From: Gemmata massiliana
GTDB lineage: Bacteria > Planctomycetota > Planctomycetia > Gemmatales > Gemmataceae
Assembly: GCF_901538265.1 (NCBI RefSeq)
Contig: NZ_LR593886.1
Span: forward strand, 7,089,738 to 7,153,737
Direction of reading: 5' to 3'
DNA length: 64,000 nucleotides
Part shown: one piece after another, positions 41,657-50,426 of the stretch
Position numbering within the stretch: the first letter of the stretch is position 1
Layout: each line of letters starts with the position of its first letter
Program-made: the position numbers and the translations under genes
Notes under the pieces: generated by a model
The model's input: the letters and a program-made list of their open reading frames with translations, nothing else
Told to the model about the DNA's origin: nothing
Database searches by the model: none

Positions 41657-43438
41657 ATGGGTATCCTGTTCCAGGTCACGGACGCACACAAGAGTTACGG
41701 CGATCAGATTCTGCTCGATGGGGCCGACGCGACCATCAGCGACAACACGAAGGTCGGGTTCATCGGCCGCAACGGGGCCGGGAAGAGCACCCTGCTCCGC
41801 GTCCTGCTCGGCGAAGAGGAACTCGATAGCGGCGAGGTCGTGCGCTCGCCCAATTTGCGGTTGGGGTACCTCCGGCAGCACGACCCGTTCCTCCCGGGCG
41901 AAACGGCGCTCGAATACCTGATGCGCGACAGCGAGCAGCCCGACTGGAAGTGCGGCGAGGTCGCGGGGCAATTCGAGCTAAAGGGCGCGTACCTCAACGG
42001 CCCGGTCGCGAAGCTCTCCGGCGGGTGGCAGACGCGCCTCAAGCTCGCCGCGCTCTTGCTGCACGAGCCGAACCTGCTCATGCTCGACGAACCGACGAAC
42101 TTCCTCGACCTGCGCACGCAGATCCTCCTCGAACACTTCCTCCGGGACTTCCGGGCCGCGTGCCTAATCGTGTCGCACGACCGCGCGTTCCTCAGCGCGA
42201 CGTGCGACCACACAATCGGGCTGTCGCGCGGCAAGCTCACGTCGTTCCCCGGTAAAGTGGACGCCTTCCTGGAGTTCCAGCGCGAGAACCGCGAGCGCGC
42301 CGAGCGCTCGAACGAGGCGATCCTCGCGAAGCGCCGGCACCTCGAAGACTTCATCGCGCGCAACAAGGCGCGCGCCGCGACCGCGGGGCTGGCCCAATCG
42401 AAGGCAAAAGCGCTCGAAAAGCTGGAAACGGTCGAGGTCCTCGGCGACGAACCGACCCCGCACATCCGCGCCCCGCAGATCGAACCGCGCAAGGGCGTCG
42501 CGGTGCGGTGCCGCGACCTCGCCATCGGCTACCCCGACCGGCAGATCGCATCGGACGTTCAGCTCGAAATCGACCACGGCACGCGGGTCGCGATCGTCGG
42601 CGACAACGGCCAGGGCAAGACGACGTTCCTGCGCACGCTCGTGGACTCGCTGAAGCCGGTGGCCGGCGACGTGCGCTGGGGCCACGGGTGCAAACTCGGC
42701 GTGTACGCGCAGCACGTCTACACCACCCTGCCCGAGCGCGACACGGTGCTCGAGTACCTGCAACAAAAGGGTAAGGGGCGGAAGATCCAGGAAATTCTGG
42801 AAGTGGCCGGCGCGCTGCTGTTCCGCGGGTCGCACGTCGACAAACCGATCTCGGTGCTGTCCGGGGGCGAGCGCGCCCGCGTGTGCCTCGCGGGGCTGCT
42901 GCTGAGCGATTACAACGTCCTCGTGCTCGACGAACCGGGCAACCACCTCGACGTGGACACGGTCGAGGCGCTCATGGACGCGCTCCTGGAGTACGAAGGG
43001 ACGGTCGTCTTCACCAGCCACGACCGGCACTTCACGAAGCGCATCGCCACGAGCGTGATCGAAGTCCGGGACGGGCGCGTGCTGCTCTACAACGGCAAGT
43101 ACGACGACTACGTGTACCGCGTGAACAAGGAGATCGAGGCCGGCGAGCGCGAGTTGGCGGCCGGTAAGGTGAAGCTCCCGGACGAGGTCACGAAGGCGCC
43201 CAAAGTGGCCCCACGGGTCACGCGCGACGAGACGCAGGTCCGCAAAGAGATGAAGGCGCTGGAGGGTACCATCGCCACACTCGACGAGAAGCGGCGCGCG
43301 CTAGAAACGCAACTCAACGAACCGGCCGAGGCGGACGAGCTCCAGCGCATGTGCGACGAACTGGCGGACATCGCGACCGAACTCGATACGGCCGAACAGA
43401 CGTGGCTCAAGCTGCAATCGGAGTTAGAAGCGAAGTGA
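41657..43438 (+). CDS. ABC-F family ATPase
   Basis: A 593-residue soluble protein with two ABC ATPase domains and no membrane segment. First domain: GRNGAGKST, LSGGWQTRLKLAALLL, LMLDEPTNFLD. Second: GDNGQGKTT, LSGGERARVCLAGLLL, VLVLDEPGNHLD. A charged helical linker joins them near residues 230-270, and a coiled-coil tail lies at about 515-590. This is the Uup/YheS/EttA group, which acts on the ribosome to help translation of difficult sequences or to sense energy; the C-terminal coiled coil favours a Uup-like member. Confidence 0.9.
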   Translation: MGILFQVTDAHKSYGDQILLDGADATISDNTKVGFIGRNGAGKSTLLRVLLGEEELDSGEVVRSPNLRLGYLRQHDPFLPGETALEYLMRDSEQPDWKCGEVAGQFELKGAYLNGPVAKLSGGWQTRLKLAALLLHEPNLLMLDEPTNFLDLRTQILLEHFLRDFRAACLIVSHDRAFLSATCDHTIGLSRGKLTSFPGKVDAFLEFQRENRERAERSNEAILAKRRHLEDFIARNKARAATAGLAQSKAKALEKLETVEVLGDEPTPHIRAPQIEPRKGVAVRCRDLAIGYPDRQIASDVQLEIDHGTRVAIVGDNGQGKTTFLRTLVDSLKPVAGDVRWGHGCKLGVYAQHVYTTLPERDTVLEYLQQKGKGRKIQEILEVAGALLFRGSHVDKPISVLSGGERARVCLAGLLLSDYNVLVLDEPGNHLDVDTVEALMDALLEYEGTVVFTSHDRHFTKRIATSVIEVRDGRVLLYNGKYDDYVYRVNKEIEAGERELAAGKVKLPDEVTKAPKVAPRVTRDETQVRKEMKALEGTIATLDEKRRALETQLNEPAEADELQRMCDELADIATELDTAEQTWLKLQSELEAK

Positions 43439-43538
43439 CACGGGCACGGGGACAACGGCAGGAAAAGCGAGGGCGGAAGTTCTGCGTATTCTGCGCAACG
43501 TTCGCAGGTTCCTCCGCTCTTTTCGGCCCGACGAGGCC

Positions 43539-43660
43539 GTTGAGTTCTCGCGGTTGCGTAACTCCACCCGCTCGTTGACACTCGCCCAGAGACTCAGGCG
43601 AACCGCGAGTGTCAACGAGCGGGTGAGTCGCAGTATCCACACATTAAATAGCCCTGGTAT
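43539..43660. repeat. Family-A composite repeat, copy 3
   Basis: A flank GTTGAGTTCTCGCGGTTGCG (43539-43558) leads into the palindrome 43565-43625 (CACCCGCTCGTTGACACTCG... to ...GTCAACGAGCGGGTG) and then CCACACATTAAATAGCCCTG (43637-43656). The left arm lacks several bases that the right arm keeps. The palindrome lies 126 bp after the ABC-F stop. Confidence 0.75.
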
Positions 43661-43730
43661 CGAGTGTATTTCATTTGACAAGCGAAGTGTCAATGCGCAC
43701 ACTATAGGTAGTTCGTGCACGGGTGATAGA

Positions 43731-43820
43731 GGTGAACCCTGCCCGCAAGGGCAGCGGGTAAGTCGCGTGCGGTGGGTTCACCAACTTAATGACCCGCCAC
43801 CCTTGCGGGCGGGGTTCGCC
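43731..43820. repeat. Inverted pair of family-B repeats
   Basis: GTGAACCCTGCCCGCAAGGG near 43731-43759 and its approximate reverse complement at 43792-43820 (ACCCGCCACCCTTGCGGGCG) face each other across about 30 bp. The layout is as at 14934-15044. The 750-bp gap 43439-44188 consists mainly of such repeats plus AT-rich spacer; no credible gene was found in it. Confidence 0.75.
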
Positions 43821-43914
43821 AGCGGGTAACAGATTGCTAACGCGCGTTCAAAACACAAACTCTGCTGACCAAATCACTTGCGACGAATACCCGGCTTTTA
43901 TCCGGGGCCAAGAT

Positions 43915-43930
43915 GTTAGCAAATGTTAGC
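43915..43930. repeat. Paired GTTAGC motif
   Basis: Two perfect GTTAGC copies at 43915-43920 and 43925-43930 (10-bp period) lie in AT-rich spacer 259 bp upstream of the DUF1501 gene. The same pairing is found at 10603-10619, 10733-10748 and 24357-24372. Confidence 0.5.
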
Positions 43931-43968
43931 AATTTACCCACCCCAACCGGGTCGCTGAAGCGAGGAGC

Positions 43969-44022
43969 GTTGAGTTCTCGCGGTTGCGTAGTTCACCCGC
44001 TCCCACACATTAAACGGCCCTG
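43969..44022. repeat. Family-A repeat lacking its palindrome
   Basis: The flank GTTGAGTTCTCGCGGTTGCG at 43969-43988 is identical to that at 43539, but here it joins almost directly through CACCCGCTC to the other flank, CCACACATTAAACGGCCCTG. The central hairpin present in copies 3 and 4 is missing, as if excised. Confidence 0.65.
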
Positions 44023-44188
44023 CGCCACCCGATAATTCCATTGACGCCGACCTCACGGAATGTGAGTATCGAGTGAGGTGGTTAGCGCGTGCGCGTTCCC
44101 TCCTCCGCACTCTTGCGCCTCCAAAAGCGGGCGATCTCTGCCCGGACCGCGTCCCACGTCTCTTCTTTGCGTTCGCGAGGATTCTTTC

Positions 44189-45484
44189 ATGTTGCGTTTC
44201 CTCGGTTCCGCTCACAAATTTTGCGACGGCGCTTCGCGGCGCGACGTCCTCCAGATCGGCGCGTTCGGCGCGGGCCTGACGCTGGCCGATATGCTGCGCC
44301 TCAAAACCGCCAGCGCCGCGAACGCGACCACGAAGAAGCAAGCGAGTAAGGGGCAGAAGTCCGCGATCATGATCTACTTGCCGGGTGGCCCGTCCCACAT
44401 GGACATGTACGACCTCAAGCCCGACGCGCCGGCCGAGTTTCGGGGCGAGTTCAACCCGATCAAGACCAACGTCACGGGCGTCGAGATCTGCGAGCACTTC
44501 CCGCTCCAGGCGAAAATGTGGGACAAGCTCGCCTGCGTGCGGTCCGTCGTGTCCGTGGACGAACACAGCGACTCGCTCGTGATGACCGGCTACCCGGACC
44601 GGGTGAACAGCACCGCCAACCACCCGTCCTTCGGCGCGGTCGTCTCGAAGCTCCGGAGCGGCAGCGGCGCGGTCCCGCAGTTCGTCAGCCTGCGCGGGAC
44701 GAGCCGCGGGAGCGAACCGGGGTACCTCGGTATCGCGCACCGGCCGTTCACCCCGAGCGGGCAGGGGAACGCGAATCTCAAACTCGCGGCCGGCGTCACC
44801 CCCGGCCGCCTCGAAGACCGCAAGAACCTGCTCGGCGCGTTCGACGACACCCGGCGCGAGATCGACGGGTCCGGCACGATGATCGGGATGGACGCCTACA
44901 CCGAAAAAGCGATGGAGATGGTGACCGCGGGCGTGGTGCGCGACGCCCTCGATCTTCGTAAAGAAAGCCCCAAAGTCGCGGAGCGGTACAAGGGCGTCGA
45001 ACAGTTCCTGACCGCGCGCCGGCTCATCGAAGCGGGCGTCGGGTGCGTGACGCTCTCGGTCGGGAGCTGGGACACGCACGGCCAGAACTTCCAGTCACTA
45101 AAACGCCAACTGCCGCTCGTGGACCGCGGGATCGCGAACCTGATCCAAGACCTGCACGACCGCGGAATGCAGGACGACGTGGTGACCGTGATGTGGGGCG
45201 AGTTCGGCCGCACACCGAAGATCAACTCTAACGCGGGCCGCGACCACTGGGCGCCGGTCATGAGCGCGCTGGTCGCCGGGGGCGGGCTGAAGATGGGACA
45301 GGCCGTGGGCGCCAGCACCGCGAAGGGCGAGCGCCCCAAGGATCTCCCGCTGACCGTTCCCCACGTACTGAGCACCCTCTACCGCGCGATCGGGATCGAC
45401 CCGAGCATGACGTTCCCGAACGGGGCCGGGCGCCCGATGTACATCCTCGACGCGCGCGACCCGGTAAAAGAACTGATCGGCTGA
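44189..45484 (+). CDS. DUF1501 (sulfatase-like fold) protein with twin-Arg-like leader
   Basis: A 431-residue protein of the DUF1501 family, alkaline-phosphatase-like fold, abundant in planctomycetes. The N-terminus (CDGASRRDVLQIGAFGAGLTLADML) resembles a Tat signal with RR followed by a hydrophobic stretch. Family motifs are MIYLPGGPSHMDMYDLKPDAPAEFRG, SWDTHGQNF and VMWGEFGRTPKIN...AGRDHW. The function is unproven, and members are nearly always beside a DUF1549/DUF1553 gene. Here the partner lies downstream at 46051, with a small lipoprotein gene between. ATG 44189 is set by the leader peptide. Confidence 0.87.
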   Translation: MLRFLGSAHKFCDGASRRDVLQIGAFGAGLTLADMLRLKTASAANATTKKQASKGQKSAIMIYLPGGPSHMDMYDLKPDAPAEFRGEFNPIKTNVTGVEICEHFPLQAKMWDKLACVRSVVSVDEHSDSLVMTGYPDRVNSTANHPSFGAVVSKLRSGSGAVPQFVSLRGTSRGSEPGYLGIAHRPFTPSGQGNANLKLAAGVTPGRLEDRKNLLGAFDDTRREIDGSGTMIGMDAYTEKAMEMVTAGVVRDALDLRKESPKVAERYKGVEQFLTARRLIEAGVGCVTLSVGSWDTHGQNFQSLKRQLPLVDRGIANLIQDLHDRGMQDDVVTVMWGEFGRTPKINSNAGRDHWAPVMSALVAGGGLKMGQAVGASTAKGERPKDLPLTVPHVLSTLYRAIGIDPSMTFPNGAGRPMYILDARDPVKELIG

Positions 45485-45517
45485 ACCATCCGTGCTGGTT
45501 GACGCACGACCGATGCG

Positions 45518-45532
45518 GTACAAATGTTGTAC
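45518..45532. promoter_or_regulatory. Small dyad, operator candidate
   Basis: GTACAA-ATG-TTGTAC is a perfect 6-bp-arm palindrome 66 bp upstream of the lipoprotein start, in the gap after the DUF1501 gene. It could bind a dimeric regulator. No matching copy was noticed elsewhere in the window. Confidence 0.3.
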
Positions 45533-45598
45533 TGCACTGGTTCGTTCGCACTCGGCGGGCGGGTCCGCACAGTGGTTCTTCTGAGAAGGTACGCCCAC

Positions 45599-45946
45599 AT
45601 GGTTCTTGCTCGCCGTTCGTTCTTGTTCGCGCTGGTTACGGGACTTGCACTGTTCGCGACGGGGTGTTCGTCGAATAACAAAGACAAAATCGTTGGTAAA
45701 TGGGAGGCCGCGGGCGGCATCTTGACCTTTGAGTTCACGGCCGACGGTCAATTCATCGCGTCCGGCGCGATGAGCATTAAAGGCAAATACAGTCTCGGGG
45801 CTGGTGATAACGTGACGCTCTCCGATCTCAACCCACCGCTCGATGGTAAGAGCAAGAGCAAAGAGAAAATTACCATTAACGGTGACTCCATGACGATCGC
45901 GGGCAGTTCGGACGGGAAATCCATGACTTTCACACGTAAAAAGTAA
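45599..45946 (+). CDS. Small lipoprotein, lipocalin-like
   Basis: A 115-residue lipoprotein: signal MVLARRSFLFALVTGLALFATGC with lipobox FATGC, then a Ser/Asn spacer. The mature part is a small beta domain beginning KIVGKWEAAGGILTFEFTADGQFIASG, a lipocalin-like opening common in planctomycete proteins, and ends MTIAGSSDGKSMTFTRKK. GAGAAGG precedes the start. It sits between DUF1501 and DUF1549/1553 genes on the same strand and may work with them at the membrane; function unknown. Confidence 0.78.
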   Translation: MVLARRSFLFALVTGLALFATGCSSNNKDKIVGKWEAAGGILTFEFTADGQFIASGAMSIKGKYSLGAGDNVTLSDLNPPLDGKSKSKEKITINGDSMTIAGSSDGKSMTFTRKK

Positions 45947-46050
45947 ATAACGCAACGTCGCCCACGGATCGCATGTAAGTCCCACCTACGCACGGTCGCG
46001 CGCCACACCCTCGGCGTGCAACCGTGCGTCACCCACCACAGGGTTCCTCC

Positions 46051-48525
46051 ATGACCCGCCTGGTCCTCGCACTTCTCGCCCTCGCCGTGGCCGTTTCCGC
46101 CGGACGTGCGGCCGAAGCACCCGTAACCGCAGTCACCGCGTACCCCGCGTCCTTCAAGTTGAGGGGGATGGACGACGCCCCGCAACTCGTTATCACCGGC
46201 ACCCGGGCCGACGGGCGCGCGGTCGACCTCACCGCGAACGCGACCTACACCGTGACCGACGCGAAAGTTGCGCGGATCGATAAGACCGGCCGGGTGTTCC
46301 CACTGGCTAACGGCACCACGGAAATCACCGCGACCGTTGAGGGCAAGACCGTCAAGGTGCCGCTCGTCGCCGAGAAGATGGAGGCGCCGCTACCGATCAA
46401 CTTCACGAACCACGTGGTCCCGATCTTCACCAAGTTGAGTTGCAGTTCGGGCGGGTGCCACGGGAAGATCGCGGGGCAGAACGGGTTCCGGCTCTCGCTG
46501 CTCGGGTTCGACCCGGCCTTCGACTACGAGAACCTTCTGAAAGAGGGGCGCGGGCGCCGCGTGTTCCCGGCCGCACCGGACCAGAGCCTGGTGCTCACGA
46601 AGGCGAGCGGCGCGATGGCGCACGGCGGCGGAAAGAAGATGGACGCCGACAGCGAAGAGTACAAGATCGTGCGCCGGTGGATCGCGTCCGGGCTGCCGTT
46701 CGGGAGCCCCACGGACCCGACCGTGACGAAGATCAGCGTGTACCCCGAGGCCCGCGTCCTCGACCGCCAGAACCGCCAGCAGCTCGCGGTGTTCGCGCAC
46801 TACTCCGACGGCTCCGTGGAAGACGTGACGCGCCGGGCACAGTACGAGAGCAACGACACGGACATCGCCACGGTCACCGAAACGGGCCTGGTGAACGCGC
46901 TCAAAATTACGGGCCAGGCCGCGGTCATGGCCCGGTTCAACGGGCACGTGACGGTGTTCCGCGCGACCGTTCCCCGAGCCGGGGACGCGGCCAAGTTCGA
47001 GTTCAAAGAACAGACCGTTGTGGACCGGTTCACCGCCCAGAAGTGGCGCGAACTGAACATCGCTCCTTCGGAACTGTGCAGCGACGAGGTGTTCGTCCGG
47101 CGCGCGTACCTGGACATCACCGGCACGCTGCCCGACCCGAAGGACGTGACCGAGTTCCTCGCGAACAAGGCCCCGAACAAGCGCGACGCGCTCGTGGACA
47201 AGCTCCTCGATTCCCCCGAGTACGCTTACTACTTCGCGAACAAGTGGGCCGACATCCTCCGCGTGAAGCGCCGGCAGCAGCCGAACCGCGCGTTCGGCAC
47301 GTTCGCGTTCCACACGTGGATTCGTGAAGCGGTCGCGGCCGACAAGCCCTACGACGACTTCGTGCGCGACATCCTCTGCGCGATCGGCGACGAGAGCAAG
47401 TCCCCGGCCACCGTGTGGTACAAGGAGGTGCGCACGCCCGAGAGCTTCGTGGACGACGTGAGCCAGGTGTTCATGGGCCAGCGCATGGCGTGCGCCCAGT
47501 GCCACCACCACCCCTACGAGAAGTGGTCGCAGGACGATTACTGGGGCGTCGCCGCGTTCTTCGGGCGCGTCGGGTTCAAGACGGTCCAGACCCCGGGCGT
47601 GTCGAACCAGAACCAGCAGAACCAGAAGCAAGTGTTGTTCGTGCGGACCAGTGGGAACGTGCAGAACAAGCGCACCGGGCAGACAGCACCGCTGAAAGCC
47701 CTCGACAGCGACCCGATGACGGTTTCCGCGGACGAAGACCCGCGGCAGAAGCTCGCCGACTGGATGACGTCGGCGAAGAACCCGTTCTTCGCGAAGACGG
47801 TCGCGAACCGGTACTGGGCGCACTTCTTCGGGCGCGGGATCGTCGACCCGCTCGACGACATGCGCATCACCAACCCGCCCTCGAACCCCGAACTGCTCGA
47901 CGCCCTCGCGCAAACACTGGTCGATAACAAGTTCTCGCTCAAGGCCCTTGTGCGAACGATCTGCAAGAGCCGGACGTACCAGCTCGCGGCCGATCCGAAC
48001 GAGTTCAACCGCGGCGACAAGCAATCGTTCGCCCGGTACTACCCGAAGCGGATACAAGCGGAGGTGCTGTTCGACGCGGTGGTGAAGCTGACCGACAGCC
48101 CGACCGCGTTCCCGGGCCTGCCCGCGGACAAGTTCGCCCCGAACCGGGCGATCATGCTGCCGGACGAGTCGTTCCAGTCGTACTTCCTGGACGTGGCCGG
48201 GCGCCCGCAGCGCATCAGCGCGTGCGAGTGCGAGCGCGTGAACGAGGCCAGCCTCGCGATGACGCTGCACCTCATCAACAGCCAAGAAGTGGAAGACAAG
48301 ATCGGGCGCGCGGGCGGCCGCGCGGACCGCTTGGCCAAAGACCCCCGGCCCGACACCGAGAAGATCGAGGAACTGTTCGTGCTCGCGACCGGCGCGAAGC
48401 CGACCAAGGAGAAGCTCGCGCTCGCGCTGGACCACATCGCGAAGTCCGGGGCGAACAAGAAGCTCGCTTACGCGAACATCATCTGGGCGCTGTTGAACTC
48501 GAAGGCGTTCTTGTTCAACCAGTGA
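46051..48525 (+). CDS. DUF1549/DUF1553 protein with Ig-like and cytochrome-type motifs, exported
   Basis: An 824-residue exported protein. After the signal peptide (MTRLVLALLALAVAVSAGRAA) comes a bacterial Ig-like (Big_2-type) domain at about residues 25-110. A C-S-S-G-G-C-H motif (CxxxxCH) follows, where planctomycete PSC1 domains carry heme CxxCH. DUF1549 starts near residue 330 (VVDRFTAQKWRELNIAPSELCSDEVFVRRAYLDITGTLP) and contains MACAQCHHHPYEKWSQDDYWG. DUF1553 covers the last about 260 residues (FAKTVANRYWAHFFGRGIVDPLDDMR...). Such proteins are typical large planctomycete surface or periplasm proteins of unknown activity, possibly c-type cytochromes. The DUF1501 gene is its usual partner. 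Confidence 0.88.
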   Translation: MTRLVLALLALAVAVSAGRAAEAPVTAVTAYPASFKLRGMDDAPQLVITGTRADGRAVDLTANATYTVTDAKVARIDKTGRVFPLANGTTEITATVEGKTVKVPLVAEKMEAPLPINFTNHVVPIFTKLSCSSGGCHGKIAGQNGFRLSLLGFDPAFDYENLLKEGRGRRVFPAAPDQSLVLTKASGAMAHGGGKKMDADSEEYKIVRRWIASGLPFGSPTDPTVTKISVYPEARVLDRQNRQQLAVFAHYSDGSVEDVTRRAQYESNDTDIATVTETGLVNALKITGQAAVMARFNGHVTVFRATVPRAGDAAKFEFKEQTVVDRFTAQKWRELNIAPSELCSDEVFVRRAYLDITGTLPDPKDVTEFLANKAPNKRDALVDKLLDSPEYAYYFANKWADILRVKRRQQPNRAFGTFAFHTWIREAVAADKPYDDFVRDILCAIGDESKSPATVWYKEVRTPESFVDDVSQVFMGQRMACAQCHHHPYEKWSQDDYWGVAAFFGRVGFKTVQTPGVSNQNQQNQKQVLFVRTSGNVQNKRTGQTAPLKALDSDPMTVSADEDPRQKLADWMTSAKNPFFAKTVANRYWAHFFGRGIVDPLDDMRITNPPSNPELLDALAQTLVDNKFSLKALVRTICKSRTYQLAADPNEFNRGDKQSFARYYPKRIQAEVLFDAVVKLTDSPTAFPGLPADKFAPNRAIMLPDESFQSYFLDVAGRPQRISACECERVNEASLAMTLHLINSQEVEDKIGRAGGRADRLAKDPRPDTEKIEELFVLATGAKPTKEKLALALDHIAKSGANKKLAYANIIWALLNSKAFLFNQ

Positions 48526-48556
48526 CGCCGATGGGTCGGAAGCACCAGTAACCGAA

Positions 48557-48599
48557 AAAGCGAACACGGTCGGGAGCGACTCCCGGCCGTGTTCGCTTT
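48557..48599. terminator. Strong hairpin terminator
   Basis: A 20-bp stem (AAAGCGAACACGGTCGGGAG with CTCCCGGCCGTGTTCGCTTT, one mismatch) has a 3-base loop. It lies between the DUF1549/1553 gene and the convergent zinc-ribbon gene (ending 48610), so it serves both. Confidence 0.85.
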
Positions 48600-48609
48600 G
48601 AGGCGCCAA

Positions 48610-48882
48610 TCACCCGAGTCCCAAAACGCCAATCAGCATCGCGATCAGCACCAGCACCGCGAGAGCAACGACCCACGCGGGTGTACCTCGCGCCGGTACA
48701 CCGCGCTCGGATTCGTGAACGAAGTCCTGTGCCTCGCCCTGAAAGTGGATGCCGCATTCCGGGCACCGAGTTGCAGTAGCAAGGATCATTTTGCCGCACC
48801 GCGCGCACGGTACCAGACTCGGGTTCTCGTCCCGTCTCCGGCGGTGGGCCTCGAAATTCAGTGGTTCGTCCCCGTTCGCCAT
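48610..48882 (-). CDS. Small zinc-ribbon membrane protein
   Basis: A 90-residue protein. A zinc ribbon (CARCGKMILATATRCPECGIHF, two CxxC pairs) lies near residues 26-47, and a single C-terminal membrane helix (TPAWVVALAVLVLIAMLIGVLGLG) follows. This is a tail-anchored layout with the ribbon in the cytoplasm. The longer frame upstream (to 49458) is antisense to the transporter gene, so the start is set at 48882. The gene lies 53 bp downstream of the TauE-type transporter and may be co-transcribed with it. Confidence 0.72.
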   Translation of the reverse strand: MANGDEPLNFEAHRRRRDENPSLVPCARCGKMILATATRCPECGIHFQGEAQDFVHESERGVPARGTPAWVVALAVLVLIAMLIGVLGLG

Positions 48883-48935
48883 CACGCCCACTCCCGTAGC
48901 GGATGAAAGCCGATCAGAACGCGAGTCCGCCGCTG

Positions 48936-49709
48936 CTACAGCGCCCCGCTCGCCAATCCCAGCGCGACAGCCAAGAGCAGCACCGCGACGATCACCTGAA
49001 CCCCGCGCATGGTGATCTTCTGCAAGTACCGGTTGCCGAAGTACGCGCCGACGAACGCGGACACCACCGCGGCACCGAGTAGCGAGTAATCCAGGTCGGC
49101 CCCGGTCGCGAGGAGCGCCGGGACGTACACCCCGAGGCGCGAGAAATCGATGAGGCACGCGACCACGACACCGGTCGCGACGAACGCCTCTTTCGACAGC
49201 CCGGCCTTCAACAAGAAGGCCGACCGGAGCGCGCCCTGCATCCCCGAAAGGCCACCAAAGAAGCCACTCAACACGCCGCCGATCGGCAGGTACCGGGCGC
49301 CGAAGGTGACCTCGCGCGTGGTCGGTAGCAACTCGATGAGTGCGAACGCGGCGAGCAACGCGCCCACCGCGAACTTCACCGGTGTCACCCGCACCTCGTG
49401 CCCGAACAGCGCGTACCGCACGAGTGGCGGGAGGTCGGTGAGTTGAAGGAGCAGCCACGCCCCCGCGAACGATGCAACAATAGCGGGTAGCCCGAACCGG
49501 AGCACGGCGCGCCGGTCCGCGTGCCGCCCGATCAGCGCGAGTTTGAACAGCCCGTTGAGGAAGTGAACGACCGCGGTCAGCGCCACCGCGTGCTCAATGG
49601 GGAAGAACAGCGCGAACGCGGGCAGGAGCAGCGTGCCCAACCCGAACCCGGAGAAAAACGTCAACCCGGACGCGAACAGCGCGACGGAGCAAACAACGAG
49701 ATAGGTCAT
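48936..49709 (-). CDS. TauE/SafE-family membrane transporter
   Basis: A 257-residue membrane protein with about eight helices. The N-terminal half has the family pattern (FASGLTFFSGFGLGTLLLPAFALFFPIEHAVALTAVVHFLNGLFK), and the second half repeats it with GVLSGFFGGLSGMQGALRSAFLLKAGLSKEAFVATGVVVACLID. TauE/SafE proteins are proposed exporters of sulfite, sulfoacetate or related organosulfur anions. The start was placed at MTYLVV (49709); the upstream part has no hydrophobic character. Substrate unknown. Confidence 0.85.
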   Translation of the reverse strand: MTYLVVCSVALFASGLTFFSGFGLGTLLLPAFALFFPIEHAVALTAVVHFLNGLFKLALIGRHADRRAVLRFGLPAIVASFAGAWLLLQLTDLPPLVRYALFGHEVRVTPVKFAVGALLAAFALIELLPTTREVTFGARYLPIGGVLSGFFGGLSGMQGALRSAFLLKAGLSKEAFVATGVVVACLIDFSRLGVYVPALLATGADLDYSLLGAAVVSAFVGAYFGNRYLQKITMRGVQVIVAVLLLAVALGLASGAL

Positions 49710-49848
49710 AATCGGCCCCGCCCCGAGACCGCGACGTTGTACCAACCAGAAGCGCTTCGGCAATTAAGTCTCGCGAGCGTCAACGAGAAATGAGCAACGC
49801 AATTTCTGAATTGCGTCATATCGCCTCGCTCGTTAATCTGTGTTTCAA

Positions 49849-50280
49849 ATGTCCTTCTCCCACACCCCACCATTCCGGGACTGGCGTGTCGTCCTGCTCA
49901 TCACAGCAGGGGTCGCGTGCGCGACGCCCGATCCGGCCATTGCCGGGTGCGGGAGCCACACCGTCACTCTGTACAGCAACGATTTGGTACCCCCGGAAGC
50001 CCCCGCAACCGTCTCCCCGCTCGACGCGGTAGGTCTCCCCGCGTTACCGACGGCGCCGTGTTCGGGTTCCGACTGCTCGCGTGCCCCGGCCCACCAACAC
50101 CCACCGTGTGCCCCGACCTCGTCCGGACCACACGGTAAGGAAGGAGCACCGGCCATCGACGCCGGTGAGCCGGCGGATCGATCATCGGCACCCCTTCACG
50201 ATCTCATTTCCCCGCGCCCGAGTCGTCCGGCCACCTCGATCTTTCACCCACCGCGCAGCCTGAGTCGGTATCTGCCCTGA
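49849..50280 (+). CDS. Secreted Pro/Cys-rich small protein
   Basis: A 143-residue frame with a signal peptide (WRVVLLITAGVACATPDPAIAG) followed by a Cys- and Pro-rich mature part (CGSHTVTLYSN, PCSGSDCSRAPAHQHPPCAPT). The type CGxx...PCxGxxCS appears, from memory, in small proteins encoded near CRTAC1-like genes in planctomycetes. Here such a gene follows 147 bp later on the same strand. The first codons are less GC-rich than the rest. ATG 49849 is preferred over GTG 49840. No ribosome site is obvious. Confidence 0.55.
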   Translation: MSFSHTPPFRDWRVVLLITAGVACATPDPAIAGCGSHTVTLYSNDLVPPEAPATVSPLDAVGLPALPTAPCSGSDCSRAPAHQHPPCAPTSSGPHGKEGAPAIDAGEPADRSSAPLHDLISPRPSRPATSIFHPPRSLSRYLP

Positions 50281-50426
50281 CTCGTCTCTGAGTTCCTCCA
50301 ACCGACCCAGGATTCGGGGACGCTCTCGTTTTTCCTTCGGCAACCTCGCGCGGCTCGCGCCGGCGTGGGATTCCGCCCGCGCTGCGCCCGAGCACTTCCC
50401 CCGAATGACTGCAAAAGGTTCCTCTC

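Noticed and set aside
43424..43829. Short open frames across the family-A repeat near 43.6 kb
   Set aside because: They read through hairpin repeats, have no ribosome sites and no protein-like conservation.
46390..48609. Minus-strand open frame of 739 codons opposite the DUF1549/1553 gene
   Set aside because: Arg/His/Val/Leu-rich composition typical of antisense frames in high-GC DNA; no domain; the plus strand encodes clear conserved domains.
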